The notes: generated by a model from the sequence alone, not told the origin. Shown: positions 1 through 7,113, numbered from the stretch's first letter. The stretch: 64,000 nucleotides of DNA from Muribaculaceae bacterium (GCA_009775265.1 VSPG01000002.1:62001-126000); one strand, 5' to 3'. Numbers and translations: made by a program.

Positions 1-202
1 GGCAGCCATAATCTCCGCACGCGAGAAAATAGTGGAAGGAGCCGTGTCCATGGTGAGAATGGCCCTCAAACAACTTGAAGACGAGCAAGTAGTGGAACTC
101 GACGCAGAACGCAAAGCCGCAATGGTGAGCAATATGCTCGTGGTGCTCTGCGCCGACGAACCCGCCCAGCCCGTACTCAACACCGGCTCGCTGTACCAGT
201 AA
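1..202 (+). CDS. SPFH/band-7 family protein, 3' end (host)
   Basis: Partial gene open from the left edge (frame starts at base 2), stop TAA at 200-202, 66 residues visible. The tail contains [13 protein letters not shown] and ends in NTGSLYQ, which from memory matches the conserved C-terminus of Bacteroidales SPFH-domain membrane-associated proteins. The SPFH domain itself lies outside the window. It is followed after 12 bases by a small gene on the same strand. This looks like ordinary chromosomal DNA and marks the host side of the prophage junction. Confidence 0.6.
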   Translation, partial: AAIISAREKIVEGAVSMVRMALKQLEDEQVVELDAERKAAMVSNMLVVLCADEPAQPVLNTGSLYQ

Positions 203-214
203 TCCACACTCGCA

Positions 215-397
215 ATGCCGGCAAAGAAATCATCCTGCGACAAAGGCTTCCTGCTGCGCATCGACGCCGCCACCATGGCCACCATAGAACAATGGGCGGC
301 AGACGAGTTCCGCTCCGTCAACGGGCAGTTGCAATGGATTATAAACGATGCCATAAAGCGCCACCGACGTAAAAAAGCCACGATAACGCCCGAGTAG
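215..397 (+). CDS. Small ribbon-helix-helix (Arc-like) DNA-binding protein (host)
   Basis: 60 residues. The central part reads FLLRIDAATMATIEQWAADE followed by FRSVNGQLQWIINDAI, the pattern of Arc/MetJ-type ribbon-helix-helix proteins found next to SPFH genes in Bacteroidales: a beta strand (FLLRID) then two helices. Such proteins bind DNA as dimers; the target is unknown. It sits 12 bases after the SPFH gene and is probably co-transcribed with it. Assigned to the host because of its partner and strand. Confidence 0.7.
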   Translation: MPAKKSSCDKGFLLRIDAATMATIEQWAADEFRSVNGQLQWIINDAIKRHRRKKATITPE

Positions 398-579
398 AAG
401 CCGGCTTTTCGCTTTTTTATAATAACTCTGCGGTAAAAAAGAGCCTAAATTGCTGAATGGATTGAATTTCAGGAGGAATAATTAGTAATATCATTCAGAG
501 ACGGCAAGTTTTGAGCGTTTCCGACAACTCAAAAGCAACCCGTTTCGCTAATTTTATTTCCTGAAAATTGTCCGAAATT
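398..579. other. Host-prophage junction (probable attL region) and integrase leader
   Basis: No gene is visible in these 182 bases. A palindrome (aagccggctt near 400) followed by a T-rich run (411-418) could end the host operon. The rest is AT-rich with no tRNA, and one attachment core must lie here or just inside, because host genes end at 397 and the integrase starts at 580. The exact core cannot be named without the right end. Confidence 0.4.
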
Positions 580-1755
580 ATGGCTCTTTTGAACGCAGTA
601 GTGCTCCAGTCGAAGGAGGTCAAGGGCGGCAGAAACAAAGTAAGAATCTCTGTCGCTCACAACGGCGAGACTCGCTACATCGTAACAGACATTATCCTGA
701 ACTCTTCCAAGGAGTTCAAAAAGGGTGCCGTGGTCAAACGGCCAGACGCCACCATCCTGAACGTGAAGATTCGCGGACTACTCCAACGCTATCAGTCGGC
801 TCTTGATGAGCTTGACTACATCGACGGCCTGACCTGTCCCGAACTGGTGTTCCAGCTCAAGAACGCCGGAAACTACAAGCACCGTACTCTCAAATCTATC
901 TACGAGGAGTACATGGAAAAGGCTCACATCAAGTCCGGGACGGCTGCCGGGTATCGCAACATCTGGAGAGTCATCAGTCATCACCTTGGGGAGAAACTAT
1001 TGGCCGAGAACATCAATCACGGCACAATCCTCGGCCTCGACAAGTATCTCCGTGGACGTGGCCTCAAACTGACTACCGTCCGCAACTATCTCGTGTTCCT
1101 CATGGTGCTTCTCAACTATGCCAAGCGATGCGGTTATGTGCAGTTCCGTGTCGATCCGTTCTTTGGCTACGAGCTGCCAAAGATGGAAGTCAGGGAGTCG
1201 TGGATTTCCGTCGATGAGGTAAGGCGCATCCGAGACCTTGAAAGCACAAAGCCGAACATCATCAAGTGCCGGGACCTATTCATGCTCTCATACTATCTCG
1301 GCGGCATCAACATGACCGACCTGCTCGACATCAATTTCAACGAGCAATCCGAAATCATCCACTACGTCCGCAAAAAGACCGAGAATCGTCCCAAACTGAA
1401 CAAGTTTGTGGAGTTTCGCATTCCTGATGAGGCCAAGGCAATCATCGCCAAATACAAAGGTTCTGACGGTCGATTGGCCGTAACAAAATATCAGCGCACG
1501 GACGGTATGCACTGCTTCTTCGATGTGAACATGAGGAAGCTGGCCGAACTGACAGGAATAAAGAACCTGATCTACTACTCGGCGCGGAAATCATTCAGTC
1601 AGCACGCATTCGACCTCGGCATCAGTACAAGCACAATCGACTACATTCTGGGGCATCGCGTAGACAAAGGAGGTACCTCACTCTACAATTATATCTCGGT
1701 TACACCGGAAATTGCAACAGAGGCCGTGCGTAAAGTGTTGGATAATCTAAAATAA
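580..1755 (+). CDS. int: Tyrosine recombinase (prophage integrase)
   Basis: 391 residues from the ATG at 580; an upstream in-frame TTG at 568 is possible but less likely. The N-terminus is an arm-binding-type domain and the middle a core-binding domain (GTAAGYRNIWRVISHHLG). The catalytic C-terminus has the diverged box I typical of Bacteroidetes integrases (YYLGGINMTDLL, where most families have Arg), then SARKSF, LGH and the nucleophile Tyr in SLYNYI. It catalyses site-specific insertion and excision of the prophage. It is the only large phage gene on the plus strand and lies directly against host DNA, as expected for the integrase end. It is followed by a strong terminator at 1826-1852. Confidence 0.92.
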   Translation: MALLNAVVLQSKEVKGGRNKVRISVAHNGETRYIVTDIILNSSKEFKKGAVVKRPDATILNVKIRGLLQRYQSALDELDYIDGLTCPELVFQLKNAGNYKHRTLKSIYEEYMEKAHIKSGTAAGYRNIWRVISHHLGEKLLAENINHGTILGLDKYLRGRGLKLTTVRNYLVFLMVLLNYAKRCGYVQFRVDPFFGYELPKMEVRESWISVDEVRRIRDLESTKPNIIKCRDLFMLSYYLGGINMTDLLDINFNEQSEIIHYVRKKTENRPKLNKFVEFRIPDEAKAIIAKYKGSDGRLAVTKYQRTDGMHCFFDVNMRKLAELTGIKNLIYYSARKSFSQHAFDLGISTSTIDYILGHRVDKGGTSLYNYISVTPEIATEAVRKVLDNLK

Positions 1756-1807
1756 AGTGTTAACTTTGCGCTATCAATAATTCCATGAGGGGTTTATTCC
1801 TCCTTGG

Positions 1808-1824
1808 TTTTATTGGTTTGACTT
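1808..1824 (-). repeat. Copy of the phage leader element (TTTTATTGGTTTGACTT on +)
   Basis: Exact copy of the 17-base sequence found before many minus-strand genes (19441, 44167, 52954, 60459, 63404). Here no convincing minus-strand gene follows, only an eight-codon frame MELLIAQS beginning about 1783. It may be a remnant of a lost early gene at this end. Confidence 0.6.
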
Positions 1825-1825
1825 G

Positions 1826-1852
1826 GCGAGGGGGTGGTTCCCCTCGCTTTTT
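1826..1852 (+). terminator. Rho-independent terminator after integrase
   Basis: Perfect 8-bp stem (gcgagggg at 1826-1833, cccctcgc at 1840-1847), 6-base loop, then five T. It lies between the integrase stop and the ATG of the next gene, so that gene probably has its own promoter or depends on readthrough. A TAACTTTG box at about 1764, just after the integrase stop, is a candidate -7 element, but its -33 box is weak. Confidence 0.8.
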
Positions 1853-1865
1853 ACTTTCCTCAATT

Positions 1866-2132
1866 ATGATACAGACACTGACAACCGACACATCATTTGA
1901 CAAGTACGAGGAATACCGACTGCACATGGAAACGCTGCTCTCGGCATCGCTGACTGATTTCGATATTCCGGGGCGCATTCTGATACCACTCGGCGACGCA
2001 GGCATACGCCGCCTCCGAGACCTTGTGGCAATGACGAAAAAACAACTTCTCTCGGTCAGCCGTATGGGTGTCGTGTCGGTGGAGTTTTTAGAGAATTTTC
2101 TTGCCAAACAGAATCTCTCCCTGAAGAAATAA
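1866..2132 (+). CDS. RNA polymerase alpha-subunit C-terminal-domain-like protein
   Basis: 88 residues from the ATG at 1866; an earlier ATG at 1785 would run through the terminator and is rejected. The C-terminal half aligns without gaps to bacterial RpoA alpha-CTD: AGIRRLRDLVAMT against the family pattern (E/A)xIxxIGDLVxxT, then QLLSVSRMG, then a helix ending NLSL like the RpoA end GLSL. Arg37 falls at the place of the DNA-contacting Arg265 of E. coli alpha. It lacks the N-terminal assembly domain, so it cannot replace alpha. By inference it binds DNA minor groove or an activator and alters host transcription. Confidence 0.7.
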   Translation: MIQTLTTDTSFDKYEEYRLHMETLLSASLTDFDIPGRILIPLGDAGIRRLRDLVAMTKKQLLSVSRMGVVSVEFLENFLAKQNLSLKK

Positions 2133-2135
2133 CAA

Positions 2136-2157
2136 AGGGCCGACAATCGCCGGCCCT
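2136..2157. terminator. Inverted repeat after the alpha-CTD-like gene
   Basis: 7-bp stem agggccg / cggccct with an 8-base loop, starting 4 bases after the stop at 2132. There is no T-run on the plus strand and only a weak T-rich stretch on the minus strand, so termination is likely but not certain. Confidence 0.5.
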
Positions 2158-2243
2158 GGGAGCGCCATCACATCATCATCAACATCATCACTGACGCTCC
2201 ACTCCATATTACTAACAAGTGCGAAAATAATTTGAGTAAGTAT

Positions 2244-2275
2244 AAAAAATGGCTGCGTTTCACAACGTGGCCATT
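2244..2275 (-). terminator. Terminator of the lysis operon (minus)
   Basis: Read on the minus strand: AATGGC and GCCATT arms (2270-2275, 2248-2253) with an inner CGTT/AACG stem, followed by six T. It lies about 50 bases beyond the stop of the last lysis gene. The rest of 2158-2323 holds no gene. Confidence 0.75.
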
Positions 2276-2323
2276 CTTATTATCCGAAATAAAACTTTTG
2301 AACAAAGGTAAAACACAAATTCT

Positions 2324-2866
2324 CTAACCTATAACCTTCCTAATCAGTTTCAGGAACGGTTTCCTGAAGATATACGCTCCGGCGACAAGTGCGGTTCCTA
2401 CGAGATACCAGAAGGCCGACAGCTTGAACTGCTCGGATTTGCTCAGCGATTTCTCGACATAGACTGGGTATGGCTGAGGCACCGGGATTTCTTTTGTCTT
2501 GACGGCCTCATTGTTGTTCTCGGTGGTAGTCTGCGGCACATAGGCTTCTCCGCTCAACTTGACATCCTTATTGACGAGGTTGTGAAAGAGCGTGCCGTCT
2601 GACGTGATCCATGCGTCGCTCACCGCTACGTCGGTCTCGATATGGCTGGTGTCAGTCTCAAAGACGATGTTGCTGACGGACTGCTGAGGCACCGGCACAT
2701 CGACCATTACCGGAACATACTCGGTTTTGATGACGGTCTCGACTCGCACACTGTCGGAGTTGTTGAGAACGATAGGTGCCGGTGGCAATGTCTGTGCAAT
2801 TTGCTTGTTGGTGTGGCACGATGTCAGGGCAAACGCGGCCACGAGAATAATCAGGAATTTCTTCAT
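2324..2866 (-). CDS. Probable unimolecular spanin (lipoprotein with C-terminal membrane anchor)
   Basis: 180 residues. The N-terminus is a lipoprotein signal with lipobox ALTSC (lipidated Cys17). The middle is hydrophilic and rich in Pro, Val and Thr, with repeated strand-like segments (residues 40-135). The C-terminus is a single membrane helix at about 150-167 followed by a basic tail. An outer-membrane lipid anchor plus an inner-membrane helix in one protein is the architecture of u-spanins such as phage T1 gp11, which fuse the two membranes at the end of lysis. It is the last gene of the lysis operon, 3 bases after the endolysin. The assignment rests on topology and position, not on sequence similarity. 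Confidence 0.6.
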   Translation of the reverse strand: MKKFLIILVAAFALTSCHTNKQIAQTLPPAPIVLNNSDSVRVETVIKTEYVPVMVDVPVPQQSVSNIVFETDTSHIETDVAVSDAWITSDGTLFHNLVNKDVKLSGEAYVPQTTTENNNEAVKTKEIPVPQPYPVYVEKSLSKSEQFKLSAFWYLVGTALVAGAYIFRKPFLKLIRKVIG

Positions 2867-2869
2867 GGT

Positions 2870-3529
2870 TCAGACGTTTTTATATTCCTCCCTGGCATTG
2901 AAACCGGGGCAAGGTTTATTGGCAAATTCGTTGTGACCGTGGACGGGCGCTTGGGGATAACGCTTGCGCAGTTCTTTGAGCAGATTGAGGATGCTCACTT
3001 TCTGCGCCGCAGTTCGGGTATCGAGGCCGATGTTTTGCCAGTTCTTTGTGGTGCTGACAGGACAGCCGCCCTCATAGCAGATGCCGATTGAGTGAGCGTT
3101 GTAGCCGCTGGCGTGGCACCCTCTCACGTTCTCCGGGCGGCAGGCAATGATGGTTCCGTCCTTACGGATGTAGTAATGGTAGCCGATATGCCATCTTCGT
3201 CCGTCCTTGATATAAACCGAGAAATTACGCGAATTATGGCAGGCTTCCAGGGTTTCGATGCCAAAATCCATGTCAATGGGCGTGGCTGCATAATGTAGAA
3301 TAATCATATTGATGGTCCGTGTGTCGCGGACTGCGTCGACGGTCTCATAGCCGAGGCTACTCCATGTCTTCGCTCCGGCGATGCCGTCAACGGTCAGGCC
3401 GTGGGCCTTCTGGTAAGCCTTGACTGCGGCCTCGGTCTTGAGTCCGAAGATTCCGTCAGCGGTGATGCCGAGTTTTGTTTGCAGGGTCTTTACTTCGGGG
3501 CCTCTGCTCCCTCTCTTGATTGTATTCAT
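2870..3529 (-). CDS. Endolysin: PG-binding domain plus N-acetylmuramoyl-L-alanine amidase
   Basis: 219 residues. Residues 1-60 are a peptidoglycan-binding type 1 domain (GxxGPEVKTLQ, DGIFGLKTEAAVKAYQ). Residues 72-219 are an Amidase_2/T7-lysozyme-like zinc amidase: His79 (ILHYAATP), GYHYYI at 116-121, and the C-terminal cluster His199, Lys205, Cys207 (GHNEF...KPCPGF), which matches the T7 lysozyme zinc/catalytic set. It cleaves the bond between muramic acid and L-alanine. There is no signal peptide, so release depends on the holin encoded just upstream (4-base overlap). Confidence 0.93.
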   Translation of the reverse strand: MNTIKRGSRGPEVKTLQTKLGITADGIFGLKTEAAVKAYQKAHGLTVDGIAGAKTWSSLGYETVDAVRDTRTINMIILHYAATPIDMDFGIETLEACHNSRNFSVYIKDGRRWHIGYHYYIRKDGTIIACRPENVRGCHASGYNAHSIGICYEGGCPVSTTKNWQNIGLDTRTAAQKVSILNLLKELRKRYPQAPVHGHNEFANKPCPGFNAREEYKNV

Positions 3530-4008
3530 TCTATTTCTTCTTTAGAGTCGAGTTCTGAAAGGTCAATGTCGAAATGACGCTCGGTCTTGTCAACGAGAAT
3601 TTTCTGCATTACTTTCGCCCACTTGGCACCGTTACAACTGGACTCGTTCTCCAAGATGGACCATAACTGCCAGAAGCAGATTGCTCCGGCGGCAATCTTG
3701 GTCAGGTCGATGGGGAGGCCGTCGGTAATGTTCTGCTGAATGTAGAATGCCACTATCACAAGGAAGTATGATTTCATGAGCGTGATCAGCACCTTGCCGA
3801 AATGGGAAGATGCGAATTTGTGGCCGTCTTTACGGACTCTTTCGGGATGGGCTTTCTTCACCCTCTTGCCCAGCTGCCACGCCGTGAAGCAATCGGCCAG
3901 AATAAGCAGAGTGCAGATGAGAATGTACGGAAGTGTGGGCTCCAAAACAGCCAGCACGGCTCCGAGCAACGAGAACAGGGAGCGGAAGATGTCAGAAACG
4001 TTGTGCAT
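3526..4008 (-). CDS. Phage holin (Phage_holin_4-like)
   Basis: 160 residues with hydrophobic helices at about 10-45 (YILICTLLILADCFTAW at 28-44) and two more between 75 and 115, a basic segment between them, and an acidic C-terminal tail (about 145-160). Length, helix order and position directly before the endolysin fit the phage_holin_4 (toxin secretion/phage lysis) family in Bacteroidales phages. It forms the inner-membrane lesion that lets the endolysin reach peptidoglycan. The stop overlaps the endolysin start by 4 bases. Confidence 0.85.
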   Translation of the reverse strand: MHNVSDIFRSLFSLLGAVLAVLEPTLPYILICTLLILADCFTAWQLGKRVKKAHPERVRKDGHKFASSHFGKVLITLMKSYFLVIVAFYIQQNITDGLPIDLTKIAAGAICFWQLWSILENESSCNGAKWAKVMQKILVDKTERHFDIDLSELDSKEEIE

Positions 4009-4026
4009 GATGATGATTGATTTTTG

Positions 4027-4290
4027 TTAGACCATTGAAACGAGAGCTCCGACACCTGAACCGAGCAAAGCACCGATAGCGTCGGCAAGAATGTCATTCC
4101 AATCCCAACGATTGCCGATGGCACATTTGTCACCATACTCCTTGCCTACACCTATTGCGACACCGGCAATCATACCGGCGAGGAATGAAAGAGGATATGA
4201 TGCGCCGAAAGCCGACTCTATGACGGCGGCTGCGGCCGACACTATGAAGCACACTGCCAAATGCTTGATTTTATCTGTTTGGATTTTCAT
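4027..4290 (-). CDS. Small membrane protein of the lysis cassette
   Basis: 87 residues from the ATG at 4290; an open frame to 4392 exists but the upstream part is low quality and lies over the promoter region. It has two hydrophobic segments (11-24 and 34-48), then GKEYGDK...WDWNDILADAIGALLGS. The KE-D-K...DW-DILAD-G pattern resembles the YfiM/DUF2279-type small membrane proteins. First gene of the lysis operon, 18 bases before the holin. Possible roles are antiholin or membrane accessory; not established. Confidence 0.65.
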   Translation of the reverse strand: MKIQTDKIKHLAVCFIVSAAAAVIESAFGASYPLSFLAGMIAGVAIGVGKEYGDKCAIGNRWDWNDILADAIGALLGSGVGALVSMV

Positions 4291-4306
4291 GACATTACTT
4301 TTTCGG

Positions 4307-4345
4307 CAAAAGTAACGCGCTAACCAACAGCTCCGACGAAATCTA
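4307..4345 (-). promoter_or_regulatory. Candidate lysis-operon promoter
   Basis: Minus-strand TACTTTTG at 4314-4307 matches the Bacteroidetes -7 consensus TAnnTTTG and lies 16 bases before the ATG at 4290. No clear TTTG is found at the right distance upstream, so the -33 box is weak. An AT-rich stretch (4340-4370) lies further upstream. Confidence 0.35.
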
Positions 4346-4398
4346 AAATTTTCTAAAACTTGAAATAGCCTAAATCGCGCAATAATAGGCACTTCCTA

Positions 4399-4433
4399 AA
4401 AATGCAAAATGGCCCGGCGCATTGCCGAGCCAT
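4399..4433 (-). terminator. Terminator after the PLA2-like gene (minus)
   Basis: 10-bp stem (minus strand ATGGCTCGGC / GCCGGGCCAT, one G-T pair), 5-base loop, then TTTTGCATTTTT. It starts 6 bases after the stop at 4439 and separates the DGR/tail block from the lysis operon. Confidence 0.85.
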
Positions 4434-4438
4434 TAAAT

Positions 4439-4723
4439 CTACTTTGTGAAATTGAAGAAATGTCTACCGAAAATCCGAACACTCTTATAATACAGCAGCG
4501 CGTTCAGTGAGAGCCAAATCATTCGTCCCGGACTTGTCTCACGCTCATGGATTAACCGGAAGCACCGTCGGAACAATGCACGGTCGGCCGAGCGTCTGGC
4601 TTCAGCGTCTCCGCCACGGTCGTAATCATCATCGTGCATACAGCAGGCGACATAGAAGTATCTTGCGTATGGGGGACGGAGATATTTTAATGGCCCTGAC
4701 GAGCATCCGCACCCGTTACTCAT
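4439..4723 (-). CDS. Phospholipase A2-like small protein
   Basis: 94 residues. The segment ACCMHDDDYDRGGDA places Cys27, Cys28, His30, Asp31 and Tyr34 in the CCxxHDxxY arrangement of the secreted phospholipase A2 active site (catalytic His-Asp pair). The following RRSADRALFRRCF helix also fits the family pattern. Cys5, Cys7 and Cys54 are further cysteines. No signal peptide is visible. Related small proteins occur in phage tail/lysis regions. It could hydrolyse membrane phospholipids at lysis or entry. Start overlaps the preceding stop (4716) by 8 bases. Confidence 0.6.
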   Translation of the reverse strand: MSNGCGCSSGPLKYLRPPYARYFYVACCMHDDDYDRGGDAEARRSADRALFRRCFRLIHERETSPGRMIWLSLNALLYYKSVRIFGRHFFNFTK

Positions 4724-5207
4724 CGCGCTCGAAAGTCATGCTGTCGGCCAAATCTTTCTCAACCCACCCCTCGTTGAGGACGGTGTTGATGTGCTGCATG
4801 GCCGAGGTGTAGAAACTGCCGAAATCCTCAAGGCTCTCGAAAGTATAATACACCGGGGTCTCGTCGGTGCCGAACTTGAAGCGCACAGGTAACGTGGCGC
4901 CGCCTGTCTGCACGGCGAGGTCATAGGCGGCCTTGTAGTTGAACTGGTTCTCGGAGGACAGCCACACGGGCATATCCTTCCACACGAACCCTTCAAGGAT
5001 TCTGCGGTCGGTCTCCTTATTGATTGTTGCTTTGACAATGGCCCTGATTTCCTCGACGCTCGGTTTGTACTTGAACTTACGGCGCCAGTTCCAGCCGGTC
5101 TCATCGTCGGGGTTGTCTTTTCCGAAGCCGTAGAACAGCTCCCATTTATTGCGGCCGATAGAGTATAAGCCATCCTGCCGCTCTGTTGCTCCGTATATCT
5201 TTTCCAT
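4716..5207 (-). CDS. Conserved phage protein downstream of the DGR reverse transcriptase
   Basis: 163 residues, soluble, rich in aromatic residues (RNKWELFYGFG, WNWRRKF). The layout, with a YSIGRNKWELFYGFG start, a helical middle and a C-terminal segment FESLEDFGSFYTSAMQHIN, is like tail-associated proteins that follow tail fibres (DUF4376-like) in Bacteroidales phages. Its length and place beside the RT raised the question of an Avd accessory protein, but it shows no small basic four-helix bundle. Function unassigned. Confidence 0.6.
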   Translation of the reverse strand: MEKIYGATERQDGLYSIGRNKWELFYGFGKDNPDDETGWNWRRKFKYKPSVEEIRAIVKATINKETDRRILEGFVWKDMPVWLSSENQFNYKAAYDLAVQTGGATLPVRFKFGTDETPVYYTFESLEDFGSFYTSAMQHINTVLNEGWVEKDLADSMTFERDE

Positions 5208-5278
5208 GCGGTTTTGAATTTTCCGCTAATATACAACAAAGAACGGCAGATTGAACGAAATGCTCTCAAAACCGAAAA

Positions 5279-6709
5279 TCAGGTAAACTTGTATTTCACT
5301 TTGTTTCCGTCAAATACCTCACTTTGGATGACGGTTTCAAATGGAAATCCATCCTCCAGGTCGCTCACCTGATCGAGGATGTTTTTCATCTCTTCGGACG
5401 ATGTGAAGAACTTGCCCCACTCGCCTGTCTGGGTATCACGGAACGAAACAAGGTAGCGATCCTCACCGTGAGAAGTGTGCATCTCGCTCTCGAAATCGTG
5501 TATCTCCAGACTCTTGTTCTGGAGTGCGCTCAGTCGCATGACTTTGCCGGGGAACCGCTTCTTGCCGTCGGCCGGCGTAAAGACAATTCCCATCTCAGAA
5601 AATTTCTTCATTTTATGATGTGTTAAGATGTAAAACAAATGTTTGCAATCTGCGTGGCACGCCATGCCCTTGAAAGAGCCGATAATCTGCTGTCGGCGCT
5701 TTCGTGACTTGACCTTTGCAAGTTTCCGGGCCGCGTTCTGTTTCACTCGCTTTCGTATGAGTGAATAGACACGGCCAGTCTTGGCATCTCGGTAATGTGT
5801 ATACCCGAGACAGTCAAGACCCTCAGTCATCGGCCGGACTGCGTAATTGGGTTTTACCTGCAAGCCGAGCTTGCTCACCTCATCCATATAGATGTGCATA
5901 AGCCTCCATGCCTCCTTCTTATTGGGCGCGAGGAAATCAGTATCATCACAATAGCTGTAATACAGATAACGCACCTCGACGGTGCCATCAGGATATGACA
6001 GCATATAGTGAGGAACCTCTTGGAGCATACGATGATGAACCGGGTTGAGGTAAAGATTGGCGAGACATTGAGAGGAACGCAGTCCTTTGGAGAGTCCCTT
6101 TGGCATCAAGGTTATGAAGCGGTCTATGATTTTGAGCAGAATTTGGTCTGAAATGAAAGTACGGATTGTTGCTTTCATACCCTCTTGGGGGATATTGTCA
6201 TAATATCCCACTATATCGGTCTGCCCATAGCACTGACTCATTTCAGGTGCAGCCACTAAATCGTCTTCTAAGATATGGTGGAGCCAGTGCATACCACGGC
6301 CTTTGATACTGGCCGCCGTGTTCTTTATGAGTGCCGGGCGCGTGTACTTCTCAACGACAACCATAATGGCATTGATGCCTATACGCTTGATAATGTTAGG
6401 AGCTTGCACGTCCCTCTCCTTGGGCCCATCCTTAACATGAATATCCTGAACATCAGCACGAGTGATTGAAAATTCACCCGTCTCTATCTCACGTTTTAGA
6501 ATATTATAGACCCTATCCCTCCATGCGTAATAACGATTCCAGCGCTCCTGAATCTGAGGGTCGCTGTCATCAAGAGTTTTATCTGGCCGGAACCTATCGC
6601 GTTGGTGCTTGCATTCGAGATGATCGATTACATAGTCTATGCTTGCGTATAAGTTCTCCCGGCTGACAATCTCGGGGATAAGATTGTCAAGAGGATATTC
6701 TATCTCCAT
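5279..6709 (-). CDS. DGR reverse transcriptase
   Basis: 476 residues. Palm motifs in order: QTDIVGYYDNI (164-173, catalytic Asp165), KGLRSSQ (208-214, the SQ motif that separates DGR RTs from group II intron and retron RTs), YCDD (253-256, Asp255 and Asp256; most relatives have YxDD with V, M or A), and CLGYTHYR (300-307). A basic segment KVKSRKRR (332-339) follows, then a C-terminal extension of about 130 residues. It copies TR RNA into cDNA with errors at adenines and the cDNA replaces VR. TR lies 160 bases upstream on the same strand and the target gene just beyond it, the classic DGR order. Confidence 0.95.
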   Translation of the reverse strand: MEIEYPLDNLIPEIVSRENLYASIDYVIDHLECKHQRDRFRPDKTLDDSDPQIQERWNRYYAWRDRVYNILKREIETGEFSITRADVQDIHVKDGPKERDVQAPNIIKRIGINAIMVVVEKYTRPALIKNTAASIKGRGMHWLHHILEDDLVAAPEMSQCYGQTDIVGYYDNIPQEGMKATIRTFISDQILLKIIDRFITLMPKGLSKGLRSSQCLANLYLNPVHHRMLQEVPHYMLSYPDGTVEVRYLYYSYCDDTDFLAPNKKEAWRLMHIYMDEVSKLGLQVKPNYAVRPMTEGLDCLGYTHYRDAKTGRVYSLIRKRVKQNAARKLAKVKSRKRRQQIIGSFKGMACHADCKHLFYILTHHKMKKFSEMGIVFTPADGKKRFPGKVMRLSALQNKSLEIHDFESEMHTSHGEDRYLVSFRDTQTGEWGKFFTSSEEMKNILDQVSDLEDGFPFETVIQSEVFDGNKVKYKFT

Positions 6710-6868
6710 AGCCTTCAGGGCTCTTAGTTATGTTCCGGCTTTCTCCGGACTGATGTCCGCAAGGGTTGCCGAGGCTCGAACTTCTCGCCTCTTTCATCGT
6801 CATACATGACAGTCGCAGGGTGGCGATTATATAACAAAAGGCGACTATTCGCCTCTATTATAGTCCTC

Positions 6869-6986
6869 AATGTCAGCCGCACGCCGTTGTTCGTGTTCGC
6901 GTTCGAGGCAGCGTTGTTCGCATTGACGTACGCGAGACCGTAGTTCGCGTTCGCATTGTTGCCGGCGCGCCGGGGCAAACGGCTTT
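6869..6986 (-). repeat. DGR template repeat (TR)
   Basis: 118 bases aligning without gaps to VR (7183-7300). There are 20 mismatches, all at T on the plus strand of TR, that is A on the coding strand; 10 of the 30 TR adenines are unchanged in VR. The first non-adenine mismatches, at 6868 and 6987, set the ends. TR is rich in AAC codons (the reading RRAGNNANANYGLAYVNANN), the usual DGR design because AAC mutates without creating stops. An open frame through TR (6724-7011) is not a gene. Confidence 0.95.
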
Positions 6987-7008
6987 GAAGTTCTCTACCT
7001 TTTGGGTG

Positions 7009-7045
7009 CAAAATTACGAAAAATCAGGGACATGGAAAAATCAAA
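7009..7045 (-). promoter_or_regulatory. Candidate promoter for the TR-RT transcript
   Basis: Minus-strand TAATTTTG (7016-7009) is an exact Bacteroidetes -7 box. A T-rich stretch including TTTTG lies 20-30 bp upstream (7035-7046). Transcription would begin near 7002, 16 bases before TR, giving an RNA carrying TR and then the RT message. Confidence 0.45.
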
Positions 7046-7054
7046 ATATATCGA

Positions 7055-7070
7055 CTCGCCTTACGGCGAG
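7055..7070 (-). other. Perfect hairpin between target gene and TR
   Basis: CTCGCC GTAA GGCGAG on the minus strand: 6 bp closed by a GNRA tetraloop (GTAA). DGR targets often carry a GRNA-looped hairpin or cruciform just after VR that is needed for efficient retrohoming. This one is 113 bases after the VR end, further than in phage BPP-1, so a DGR role is only a possibility. Confidence 0.5.
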
Positions 7071-7071
7071 G

Positions 7072-7113
7072 AAAAAGGGAGAGGGAGCAGCCTCCCGATG
7101 GTCGGCTCTCCCT
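7072..7113 (-). terminator. Terminator after the DGR target gene
   Basis: 8-bp stem (minus strand AGGGAGAG at 7113-7106, CTCTCCCT at 7083-7076) with a 22-base loop that can pair further inside, then five T at 7076-7072. It lies 30 bases after the stop at 7143. It would isolate the long target message from the TR-RT transcript. Confidence 0.6.

Noticed and set aside
568..579. TTG start for the integrase
   Set aside because: The ATG at 580 is a better start and the added four residues carry no similarity.
1785..1865. Earlier start for the alpha-CTD-like gene
   Set aside because: It would translate through the integrase terminator (1826-1852) and adds no family-like residues.
4716..5207. Avd accessory protein of the DGR
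   Set aside because: Right neighbourhood, but the sequence is aromatic and mixed in structure rather than a basic four-helix bundle.
6724..7011. A 95-codon minus-strand frame through TR
   Set aside because: The frame only reads through the template repeat and its flank. TR is non-coding in DGRs and the AAC-rich translation is the design of the variable residues.
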